From assembly GCA_016839665.1 (NCBI GenBank), contig JAEOTU010000111.1, positions 1 through 7,172 on the forward strand: a DNA stretch of 7,172 nucleotides. Reading direction: 5' to 3'. Within the stretch, counting starts at the first letter, position 1. Every line of letters begins with the position of its first letter. Both the position numbers and the translations under genes were made by a program. The stretch is from Candidatus Hodarchaeota archaeon. GTDB taxonomy: Archaea > Asgardarchaeota > Heimdallarchaeia > Hodarchaeales > Hodarchaeaceae. Shown piece after piece: positions 1 through 5,808 of the stretch. A model generated the notes under the pieces. The model made no database searches, was not told the DNA's origin, and was given only the letters and a program-made list of their open reading frames with translations.

Positions 1-683
1 TGATATCCTAGGGTTGAGAACAGGCGATAAACGTCTTTTGCGTGATGCGTTCCGAATGTTTGATCTTTATGCTTACCAACGGATGGTCCAGCAATAAAAT
101 TACCCGCTTGAGAGACATCTGTGGCTCGTCTCATAAAAACGAACCGTGCTTCACTGAGTATATTTTTCCCATCTTTATCAAAAGCTAAGTCTTTGAGCAC
201 TCTAGACGCCGCATGAGTGTTACAACTTACTATTTGTAGAAATTGAGAGTTATCACGATGAAGAACGGAATCATTAAGACCAACTGCATAAGGTATTCCA
301 AAACCATGTTCAGATCCTTGAGCTAAAAACGCTCTTACATCATCCTTCACGTTTTCGTAAAATAGGAGACGATTTCTAACTCCCATTCCTTCAGATGAAC
401 AATCAACAACAACGGTTGACTGGGCAAGGGCGTCCTCAAAAGTGTAGGTTGGCTCGATTCCCATCTCTCTGAATTTGTTAAACTTTTCTATTTGACAACA
501 CATATGAGTTCCCTTGGAGAGCAACTCCCTAACCATAGGTCGATCTGTCAACCTGGGTGTATGCTTATAGAATATGAGTTCATCAATTCCTATCTCTTTG
601 GAAAGAGCAGCAAGAAGTCCTGTTAGTGGTTCACCAATAGTACCAGTACCTACAATCAAGACAACATTACCATTACCTACCAC
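1..683 (-). CDS. Divergent archaeal-type (type II) glyceraldehyde-3-phosphate dehydrogenase-like protein, C-terminus cut by window edge
   Basis: An open frame of 227 codons runs leftwards without a stop to the window edge. Archaeal GAPDHs are about 340 residues, so roughly the C-terminal third is missing. The likely start is GTG at 683-681, with GAGG (694-691) seven bases upstream. The protein shows a Rossmann loop GTGTIG (residues 12-17), a VVVDC strand (91-95), the catalytic-cysteine motif IVSCNT (Cys154) and a THHAKDV segment (212-218) matching SHHGPDV of archaeal GAPDH. MRRATD (184-189) matches the family's VRRAADP. By family, such enzymes oxidise glyceraldehyde-3-phosphate with NAD(P) in cytosolic glycolysis or gluconeogenesis. 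Several usually conserved sites differ: SSEGMGVRN replaces TPGGIGAKN, SCNTHAAS replaces SCNTTGL, and QGSEHGFG stands where GGEKHE is usual. This may therefore be a paralogue with another substrate. Family call is firm; exact substrate is uncertain. Confidence 0.85.
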   Translation of the reverse strand, partial: MVGNGNVVLIVGTGTIGEPLTGLLAALSKEIGIDELIFYKHTPRLTDRPMVRELLSKGTHMCCQIEKFNKFREMGIEPTYTFEDALAQSTVVVDCSSEGMGVRNRLLFYENVKDDVRAFLAQGSEHGFGIPYAVGLNDSVLHRDNSQFLQIVSCNTHAASRVLKDLAFDKDGKNILSEARFVFMRRATDVSQAGNFIAGPSVGKHKDQTFGTHHAKDVYRLFSTLGY

Positions 684-690
684 TATTAAA

Positions 691-694
691 CCTC
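691..694 (-). promoter_or_regulatory. Shine-Dalgarno site deciding the GTG start of the GAPDH-like gene
   Basis: On the minus strand the sequence reads GAGG, seven bases before GTG at 683-681. No ATG lies in frame between the upstream stop and the first conserved strand (VVLIVGTG), so GTG is the best-supported start. Confidence 0.7.
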
Positions 695-743
695 ATTGGT
701 TAGAAAATGACAATTTTTGTTAAACAGATGTTGTTAGCTGGGT

Positions 744-787
744 TATTAAAACACTTTTAGGGTATTTCACAAAAGTAATATAAAGCT
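744..787 (-). promoter_or_regulatory. Candidate TATA boxes for the GAPDH-like gene
   Basis: Two TATA-like sequences precede the gene on the minus strand: TTTTAATA (751-744) and CTTTATATTA (around 786-777). The first would place transcription start near 722 and give a leader of about 40 bases. The second would give about 70. The 776-791 block is close to symmetric (ATATAAAGCTATAT), so it could also act on the plus strand towards the hairpin at 796-849. Assigned by pattern only. Confidence 0.35.
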
Positions 788-795
788 ATATGTAC

Positions 796-849
796 AACCC
801 CTATGACAAACCCATGTTGGATGGATGACCCCGCGCGATCATAGGGGTT
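796..849. repeat. Perfect 11-bp inverted repeat
   Basis: The arms 796-806 and 839-849 are exact reverse complements separated by 32 bases. Beyond one mismatch (795/850), two further base pairs (793-794 with 851-852) could extend the stem. I saw no other copy of either arm in the window. Confidence 0.85.
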
Positions 850-860
850 CTAGTTTTTTT
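796..860 (+). ncRNA. Candidate small structured RNA or hairpin terminator
   Basis: AACCCCTATGA (796-806) is repeated as its exact reverse complement TCATAGGGGTT (839-849), giving an 11-bp stem around a 32-base loop. Inside the loop, CCAT (812-815) can pair with ATGG (821-824). A TAG and seven Ts (854-860) follow, as in an intrinsic-type stop on the plus strand. The segment is clearly richer in G and C than its AT-rich surroundings, a known pointer to RNA genes in AT-rich archaea. A TATA-like block (776-791) lies upstream, but a start 25 bases downstream of it would fall inside the left arm, which weakens the fit. No plus-strand gene precedes it, so a plain terminator has no obvious client. 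It shows no tRNA T-loop and no convincing C/D or H/ACA boxes. It could instead be a regulatory palindrome for the GAPDH-like gene. Confidence 0.35.
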
Positions 861-904
861 CCACATTAAAACTAAGGAAAACCAGTTTAGAAGGGCGTTC
901 GTGA

Positions 905-917
905 ATATCAAAAACTA
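905..917 (-). terminator. Oligo-T stop after the broken gene
   Basis: Immediately after TAA at 920-918 the minus strand reads TAGTTTTTGATATT. A five-T run of this kind is a typical but weak archaeal terminator. No hairpin precedes it. Confidence 0.3.
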
Positions 918-1292
918 TTAATCCTCTCTGTATTGATCTAGAGCAGCTGAGATCTCCTCTGCAAGTGTTTCATCTTCCTCCTTACCTCCAAGGGTTTCTC
1001 GCGTTCTAATTGCAGAGTCCATCCAGCCATTTTCAGCTAGAATAATTATTACTTGAGAATATCGCGTCTGATATTAACATCAGGGTCTTTTAAAATACAA
1101 CAAAACCAATAAGAATGGCAATTGATAAACTAGACTCGACAATAATTCCTCCTTTAATTAATACGAAATATATAAAGGGTAGAAGAAAGGATATGTACAT
1201 ACCAATTAGCATCAATACGTTTTTTTGTTCACATCTCACGTACAAGGCTACCAAATTGATTTTTAAGACTATATTTTTAGTATTTTAGACAT
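918..1292 (-). pseudogene. Frameshifted gene remnant: two hydrophobic helices, possible HEAT-like helix pair, acidic tail
   Basis: Three minus-strand pieces read like one protein spread over different frames. Piece 1 is open to its stop at 1092-1090, with TTG, GTG or ATG starts possible at 1254, 1239, 1212 and 1200. It contains two very hydrophobic segments (MYISFLLPFIYFVLI, then LSIAILIGFVVF) split by a short KGG turn. Piece 2 (1093-1049) encodes LKDPDVNIRRDIL, which resembles the opening helix of a HEAT repeat. Piece 3 (about 1058-918) encodes SQVIIILAENGWMDSAIRT and an acidic, glutamate-rich tail ending YRED and TAA at 920-918. One added base at each junction (near 1093 and near 1058) would join all three. 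An ATG at 1292 begins MSKILKI and would need a third such shift to join piece 1. The gene lies just downstream of the membrane gene at 1333-2901 and on the same strand. Either it is a decaying gene or the assembly has single-base deletions. The HEAT likeness is weak because only one helix pair is visible. Confidence 0.5.
1090..1254 (-). CDS. Possible intact small membrane protein within the broken region (alternative reading)
   Basis: If the downstream pieces are ignored, this frame alone would encode up to 54 residues from TTG at 1254, or 36 from ATG at 1200. It has two hydrophobic stretches joined by Lys-Gly-Gly, a helical-hairpin pattern, and it ends directly in TAA after VVF. No convincing ribosome site precedes any of the possible starts. 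I prefer the broken-gene explanation because the two following frames also look coding. Confidence 0.2.
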   Translation of the reverse strand: MVALYVRCEQKNVLMLIGMYISFLLPFIYFVLIKGGIIVESSLSIAILIGFVVF

Positions 1293-1332
1293 GATAATGG
1301 TATGTTTGTTTTGACAACACTTAAAGCGAGTA

Positions 1333-2901
1333 TCAATTCTCTTGTCTTTTTCTTATCCTCGCATAAAATAGAAATTCTTCCTTCCCAGGGATAAGTTCAA
1401 TTTCTTGATCTTCAGCTAGCTCATTTTTTTCTAGGATTTCATCAGGAACTTCAATATGTTTATTTTTTATCTTGACAAATTTCGAGTTTGAGGTGCTTAC
1501 AGTTACAGGTACACCTCGAATTCTGTCGCGAACACTCTCCTGAATTGATATTGTCTGTCGTATTCCTTTTTCAACCATTTCTTCGAATTCTTCTGGTGAA
1601 TCAAATCCCATCATTTTTGTTATTATTTCTGGTTCAACTAATTCAACTTGGTTTTTTCTTACAATTTCTCCCCACTTTTCATGTGGAATTCTATTCAAGG
1701 AGGAAATATTAATATTCTTTCCTTTTTTCTTTTTGTTTTTAGAAATGGTTAGTGTTTTAGTTACTGTTTTGGTACGAACAGCTGGTTCCCTTTTATTTCG
1801 AGTTCTTTCTTTAATAGCTGGCGATTTAAATTTAATGTTTGCCAAGAAGACGCCTGCTTCTTTCTCTAACGAATTTGTAAAAGGTATTTTTAACAATACA
1901 TCCCCTGTGTTGTAATGAATAATGTTATTCCGCTTCCTAATACTAATGCTTGCTGTTACTCGATAGAATTCTTGCAGATTATTCGCTTCAAACTGTTTCA
2001 ATTCTTCGAATATTTTTGGAATAACTTCTTTGCTCTCTTCAAAAACATTGTCAGTTCTTGATCTGATGATTCCACTGTCCAAAGTAAGTTTTGTTAATGT
2101 TGTAGTTAGAGATGCTATCCCCATTGTCATTGAAAAAGCTATCAACCCTGCAGATAAAAAATCTAAGGGTAGAATATCCATAATTAAAAATAAAATTACT
2201 AAAAAACTCCACTTCAGGGTTTGCAATGGTCCTTCTATAATTTTAAGGAATAATTGCATGGGATCTAAAATGATATCTGCAAGTTGAAATTTAAAAAGTC
2301 GAGTATATTGCAATATGAGTTCTACGAAACCTACAAATAAGAATACAATCCCTGCGTATGGGCCAAATGCTTTTAATTCTTCTAAAAGAGTTAAAATTTC
2401 CACAATAACTGCTAGTTTCCAGAAATTTAAGATAAAATAAGACACAAGGGGAGGAAAACCAAATATTATATCATTGAATGTTTTTTTTGCGGGGATTGCG
2501 AACCAAATAAAGAAAGCTAGGACTAGAAATAAAATTAGTAACTGGTTAACTGTGAAAGCTATTTCGGGGCTTATGACTATTTGATAAGCTTTGTTTGGAT
2601 ATCCTAAATGTACTAAGAACAAAGAAATGACATAACCTGCAATACTACCTCCGCTTACCTCGCTTGCTGCCGTAGTTTTTAGATTTCCTGATTGGAGTCT
2701 CGCTCCGAGTGTGATTATAAACCCAATTGCACCGAGTGTTATTAGGGGAACTGGTTCAATAACAGGCCGTATCAAGACACTCAATATCCAGATAATGTTC
2801 ACAAAAATGCCCAAACCTGCTAATTTGCTCTTATAATCACTATTATTCTTAAAATCCCATGTTTGTTGTCCAAATAACTCCATTCTGTTCCTTTTTGACA
2901 A
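1333..2901 (-). CDS. Unrecognised polytopic membrane protein with large soluble C-terminal part
   Basis: I do not recognise this 522-residue protein as a known family. Residues 1-26 are polar. About seven to eight hydrophobic segments follow (near 27-44, 51-67, 86-100, 118-136, 145-166, 182-198, 231-246 and 249-270), so the N-terminal half should sit in the membrane. Residues 280-522 are soluble and charged, with a lysine-rich linker at 388-396 (KNKKKKGKN) and a helical stretch at 405-462. The last part (about 465-515), with IEVPDEILEKNELAEDQEIE, looks like the VP.EI...LGL..GD.VE pattern of SpoVT/AbrB-like swapped-hairpin domains, though that is a by-eye resemblance. The start is probably TTG at 2901, with GGAG (2914-2911) nine bases upstream. 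ATG at 2883 (codon 7) is a fair alternative and would lose six residues. A TATA-like TTTTAAAT box lies just upstream, so the gene may have its own promoter. The broken membrane gene at 918-1292 follows on the same strand. Confidence 0.8.
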   Translation of the reverse strand: MSKRNRMELFGQQTWDFKNNSDYKSKLAGLGIFVNIIWILSVLIRPVIEPVPLITLGAIGFIITLGARLQSGNLKTTAASEVSGGSIAGYVISLFLVHLGYPNKAYQIVISPEIAFTVNQLLILFLVLAFFIWFAIPAKKTFNDIIFGFPPLVSYFILNFWKLAVIVEILTLLEELKAFGPYAGIVFLFVGFVELILQYTRLFKFQLADIILDPMQLFLKIIEGPLQTLKWSFLVILFLIMDILPLDFLSAGLIAFSMTMGIASLTTTLTKLTLDSGIIRSRTDNVFEESKEVIPKIFEELKQFEANNLQEFYRVTASISIRKRNNIIHYNTGDVLLKIPFTNSLEKEAGVFLANIKFKSPAIKERTRNKREPAVRTKTVTKTLTISKNKKKKGKNINISSLNRIPHEKWGEIVRKNQVELVEPEIITKMMGFDSPEEFEEMVEKGIRQTISIQESVRDRIRGVPVTVSTSNSKFVKIKNKHIEVPDEILEKNELAEDQEIELIPGKEEFLFYARIRKRQEN

Positions 2902-2910
2902 AGATAATTG

Positions 2911-2930
2911 CTCCTATACTATTTAAAACT
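2911..2930 (-). promoter_or_regulatory. TATA-like box and ribosome site of the membrane protein gene
   Basis: The minus strand reads GTTTTAAATAGTATAGGAG here. The TTTTAAAT core (2928-2921) would place transcription start near 2900-2897. That would make TTG at 2901 essentially leaderless, or leave ATG at 2883 with a leader of about 15 bases. GGAG at 2914-2911 instead fits TTG as a Shine-Dalgarno site. The two signals point to different starts, so the start is unresolved. Confidence 0.4.
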
Positions 2931-3010
2931 TATTTGATTGACATTTATTAGTTCACTCAGTCACATCTTAATCTGAAAATCACCAAATTGAGTCTTAGTA
3001 ATTCAATCAT

Positions 3011-4036
3011 TCAGTATCGAGGTGAAGAAGCCATAAAATCAATGATATTTTTCAAAGAACCTATTTTCCCAGTGGATATTTGATACCCTGCAACTGCATT
3101 GGCAAAAACCGTTATTTCTGAATAGTTCATCCCTAATTGCCATCCTGCGAGGAAACCAGCGTGCCAATTATCTCCAGCTCCAGTTGCTTTGAGAACTGAA
3201 ATCCTAAAACATGGTTCAAGGGCTAGCTGTTCCCCACCTTTCCAAATTTCTGCTTTGTAAGCCATGTGTAAACCGAACAGAATCTCGGGATAGGTTTCAG
3301 ATAATTGGCGAAGAGCTTCTTCTGGTGCTTTATCGGGTTCTTTAGCCAACAACTGAAATTCAGTTTCATTTCCGGTTATGAATGAAGGAGGTCTAGTGGG
3401 ATGTTCAAGAATTCGTTTTTGAAATCCATCTATTCGTTGAATGTGTGGTGTTAGGTCTGAAAAGTCAACTGAAACTAGTACAGAAGGAGTAACTTCTTCA
3501 AGAATAGTCTCAATGAGATCTTCCATCTGGTAGTTCTGAGCATTAGTTATAGCAATAACATGACTTTTTTTGAGGACACTCCATTGTTCAGGTGTTAATT
3601 TTTCTGAAGAGAAATCTGCAACACTACCCGAAGCAGAAAACATCACATTATGTTTGTCTGAACCATGGGGAATTTCAAGGATAATTGAGCTTGCCATTTC
3701 CCCTGTTGTGGATAAAAGGGTCTTTACTCCGAGTGGATGCATGAAAAATTCGATGAGCTGTTTACCCAATTGAGAAGTCTCACCCATAAAAGTAGTCTGA
3801 ACTCCTAAACCCGCTAACGTCTTGGCGACATTTCCTCCATTTCCGCCTGGTAAAAAATAAGCCTTTGGTCCAAGAAGATTACCCCCTCCTCTTGAGTAGA
3901 CGGTTTGAATTTCTTTTATTAATTGATCATAAGACATGTGGGGATCTATTATGACATCGAGAAAGAAATCAGGTAGAACAGTCATTCTTAACTGTTTAAT
4001 CCTAGTTAAAGTTGTTTCAAAGTCTATTGAGATCAT
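3011..4036 (-). CDS. PfkB-family carbohydrate/nucleoside-type kinase
   Basis: This 341-residue protein has the usual length and both signatures of the PfkB (ribokinase-like) family, cytosolic enzymes that move the gamma-phosphate of ATP (sometimes ADP) to a hydroxyl of a sugar, nucleoside or similar small molecule. Near the N-terminus PDFFLDVIID (22-31) is the first strand with its substrate-side aspartate. GGNGGN (64-69) followed by AKTLAGLG is signature one. GNETEF (222-227) is the N..E metal/phosphate motif. ATGAGDNWHAGF (284-295) is signature two with the anion hole GAG and catalytic Asp289; the usual first Asp of DTGAGD is Ala here. The start ATG at 4036 has GGTGAT (4047-4042) five bases upstream, an excellent match to the 16S tail. 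It is transcribed away from the thiolase gene across a shared intergenic region. The substrate cannot be read from the sequence. Confidence 0.92.
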   Translation of the reverse strand: MISIDFETTLTRIKQLRMTVLPDFFLDVIIDPHMSYDQLIKEIQTVYSRGGGNLLGPKAYFLPGGNGGNVAKTLAGLGVQTTFMGETSQLGKQLIEFFMHPLGVKTLLSTTGEMASSIILEIPHGSDKHNVMFSASGSVADFSSEKLTPEQWSVLKKSHVIAITNAQNYQMEDLIETILEEVTPSVLVSVDFSDLTPHIQRIDGFQKRILEHPTRPPSFITGNETEFQLLAKEPDKAPEEALRQLSETYPEILFGLHMAYKAEIWKGGEQLALEPCFRISVLKATGAGDNWHAGFLAGWQLGMNYSEITVFANAVAGYQISTGKIGSLKNIIDFMASSPRY

Positions 4037-4040
4037 TCTT

Positions 4041-4064
4041 GATCACCTTAGCCTTTAATTTATA
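4041..4064 (-). promoter_or_regulatory. TATA-like box and ribosome site of the PfkB kinase gene
   Basis: TATAAATTAA (4064-4055, minus strand) is a good TATA-like sequence, and AAGGTGATC (4049-4041) is a strong ribosome site. The TATA lies so close that a start 25 bases downstream would fall on the ATG itself. Either a leaderless transcript is made, or the working promoter lies further upstream in the 4065-4150 stretch. Confidence 0.45.
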
Positions 4065-4182
4065 CATACTGCATAAGAAGTTAACTAGTTTTTTTGTTTA
4101 ATCTATAGTCTAAATGCCCAAATCCTTTTGCTTAATTGACTTTAGGAAAGTAGTTGTTTTTTAGTTACAATCGGGTGATAAA

Positions 4183-4197
4183 GAAAAACTATAAATA
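4183..4197 (+). promoter_or_regulatory. Promoter of the thiolase gene (BRE plus TATA box)
   Basis: GAAAAAC (4183-4189) followed by TATAAATA (4190-4197) resembles an archaeal purine-rich BRE plus TATA box. Transcription should start near 4220, giving a leader of about 30 bases that includes GAGGA (4240-4244), six bases before ATG at 4251. This is the clearest promoter in the window. Confidence 0.65.
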
Positions 4198-4250
4198 AAA
4201 ATGTCCCACAATCAAAGCAACGCCAGAATTAATGGTAAAGAGGAATTTTT

Positions 4251-5540
4251 ATGGGAAATAAAGAGCTTCGAGAGTGTGTTGTTGTTGATGCGATCCGATT
4301 ACCAATGGGAAAATCGTCTAGGGCACAAATGGCTAAATTTGGAGGATATTACCGTAATGTTTCTTCCCAAGATATGTTAGCGGGTGTTTTAGAGAAACTT
4401 GTTGATCGTGTTCAGGCAATGTCAAGTTCATTCGACTCTCATGAAATTGAGGATGTTCATGTTGGGGTTTTAACTCAAATTGGTGAACAAGGGGCTAATG
4501 TTGCACGTATCGCTCAATTGATGGCAGAAAATATTCCAGATATTGTTGCTGCAGCAACCGTCAATAGGTATTGTAATGCTGGTTTACAGGCTATTAACAC
4601 CTGTGCAAACGCTATCAGAGTAGGAGATGGCGATATCATGATAGCTGCAGGAGTTGAGAATCTAACACATTATCCAATGGGGATTGATTTTCAGGTTGGG
4701 TTTATGTATCCTGTTGACAACATCTATTGCCATATGGCAGATGATCGTATGGAGAACCTTCAATCTAGAATGAGCTTTGTTCAAGGTGAGTCAGCAGAAC
4801 TGGTTGCAGATAAATATAATCTTACTAGAGAAGACATGGATAAGTTTGGTTTATGGAGTCACCAAAAGGCAACGAAAGCAATGCGTGATACACAAAATTA
4901 TCAGAAACGGATTGTTCCCATTGAGGTAAAGATTGAAAATCCAGATGGTTCGTTTGAGACTACAACTGTGACTGAAGATCAAACAGTACGAACAGTCGCT
5001 CTGGATGACCCTGACACAGCTTGGGCTCAAATGCAATCTCTTTCTCCTGTTTTCCGTCCTGAGAATGGAAAAGTAACAGCAGGAAATTCATCTCAAATCA
5101 CAGATGGAGCTTCAGCTGTTATGTTAATGTCCAGCGACAAAGCGGATGAATTAGGAATTAAACCAATGACAAGAATACTCTCAACTGCGGTAGCAGGAGA
5201 TGATCCTATGTTAATGCTAACAGGCCCTATCCCAGCACAGGAACGCGCCTTGAAAAGAGCAGGTGATCTGACAATGAGAGACATGGATTGTATCGAACCT
5301 AATGAGGCATTTGCTTCCCCCTGTCTTGCATTTGCAAAACATTTCGATTATGCTTTTGATGATTCACGTGTCAATCCATATGGTGGCGCTATTGCAACTG
5401 GCCATGCAATTGGATCATCAGGTGTTCATTATTTCAGTGATATGATTCATTATTTGGTTAACGAAAAGAAACATTATGGAATCCAGACACTTTGCGGTGG
5501 TGGAGGTGTTGGTATTGCCACCGTTGTCGAAAGAATATGA
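4251..5540 (+). CDS. Thiolase (acetyl-CoA acetyltransferase / 3-ketoacyl-CoA thiolase)
   Basis: This 429-residue protein has the full thiolase layout. The family either condenses two acyl-CoAs (acetoacetyl-CoA formation) or cleaves 3-ketoacyl-CoA in beta-oxidation; the direction cannot be told from sequence. The nucleophile is Cys108 in VNRYCNAGLQA. NEAFA (351-355), GGAIATGHAIG (378-388, His385) and CGGGGVGIA (415-423, Cys415) supply the oxyanion Asn, the His and the second Cys. GHAIG replaces the common GHPxG, and CNAG the common CSSG or CGSG. AGNSSQITDGASAV (277-290) is the usual substrate-loop motif. It is slightly longer than the typical 390-400 residues. No DUF35 or HMG-CoA synthase gene adjoins it, unlike the archaeal mevalonate-type thiolase cluster, so a bacterial-type beta-oxidation or biosynthetic thiolase is more likely. 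ATG at 4251 has GAGGA six bases upstream. A T-rich tract follows the stop. Confidence 0.95.
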   Translation: MGNKELRECVVVDAIRLPMGKSSRAQMAKFGGYYRNVSSQDMLAGVLEKLVDRVQAMSSSFDSHEIEDVHVGVLTQIGEQGANVARIAQLMAENIPDIVAAATVNRYCNAGLQAINTCANAIRVGDGDIMIAAGVENLTHYPMGIDFQVGFMYPVDNIYCHMADDRMENLQSRMSFVQGESAELVADKYNLTREDMDKFGLWSHQKATKAMRDTQNYQKRIVPIEVKIENPDGSFETTTVTEDQTVRTVALDDPDTAWAQMQSLSPVFRPENGKVTAGNSSQITDGASAVMLMSSDKADELGIKPMTRILSTAVAGDDPMLMLTGPIPAQERALKRAGDLTMRDMDCIEPNEAFASPCLAFAKHFDYAFDDSRVNPYGGAIATGHAIGSSGVHYFSDMIHYLVNEKKHYGIQTLCGGGGVGIATVVERI

Positions 5541-5550
5541 GAATTATTCA

Positions 5551-5568
5551 TTTCTTTTTCCTTTTTTT
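5551..5568 (+). terminator. T-rich terminator after the thiolase gene
   Basis: Eleven bases after TGA (5538-5540), the plus strand carries T3-C-T5-CC-T7. Such oligo-T tracts are the usual archaeal stop signal. A second T8 run lies at 5616-5623 inside a small GGATT/AATCC pair (5606-5610 / 5625-5629), which may serve as a backup. Confidence 0.6.
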
Positions 5569-5713
5569 CGGCAGAAATACTAGGATTAAAAGATAAGATT
5601 CGTACGGATTAGTCGTTTTTTTTAAATCCAAGTGGAATTAGAGTAATGAAAAAACTTATTTAAAAGAAATGAGTGGATTACTTCTAAAACTCTTCAGAAA
5701 CGCTTAAGAACAC

Positions 5714-5726
5714 CATATATTATACA
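5714..5726 (+). promoter_or_regulatory. TATA-like box of the CNNM/CorC-like gene
   Basis: CATATATTATAC is a TATA-like block, and a start about 25 bases downstream (near 5743-5748) would give a leader of about 60 bases. This leader would contain the 15-codon frame at 5761-5808. The rest of 5541-5808 holds the thiolase terminator and nothing else that I can see. Confidence 0.45.
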
Positions 5727-5760
5727 TACTCTATTAGAACAAAAGACTGTTTTTTGATAA

Positions 5761-5808
5761 ATGAAAGAAGTCGAATGTAAATTTATTATTGGAGTCTTCC
5801 GAAACTAA
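5761..5808 (+). other. Short leader frame ending directly at the CNNM start codon
   Basis: ATG at 5761 opens a 15-codon frame (MKEVECKFIIGVFRN) whose TAA (5806-5808) touches ATG at 5809. It is in the same frame as the transporter. No ribosome site precedes it, and frames this short arise easily by chance. If translated, ribosomes stopping here could reinitiate on the transporter, whose own GGAG (5791-5794) is 14 bases from its ATG, rather far for direct use. Confidence 0.2.

Noticed and set aside
796..860. Hairpin as a tRNA or a C/D-box or H/ACA guide RNA
   Set aside because: There is no T-loop sequence, no 7-bp acceptor stem with a 3' CCA-like end, no CTGA D box and no ACA directly after the stem. 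GGATGA only loosely resembles a C box.
1049..1100. Programmed ribosomal frameshifting in the broken gene
   Set aside because: At least two separate shifts would be needed. The TTTTAAAA run at one junction is suggestive, but there is no matching slippery site at the other. Decay or sequencing error is simpler.
1488..2287. Plus-strand open frames opposite the membrane protein gene
   Set aside because: They have no ribosome site, and their peptides are unconvincing. They mirror the long, clearly coding minus-strand frame.
5606..5629. GGATT/AATCC pair with T8 as a structured element
   Set aside because: The stem is only 5 bp, with the T run inside the loop, which is too weak to claim beyond a backup T-rich stop.
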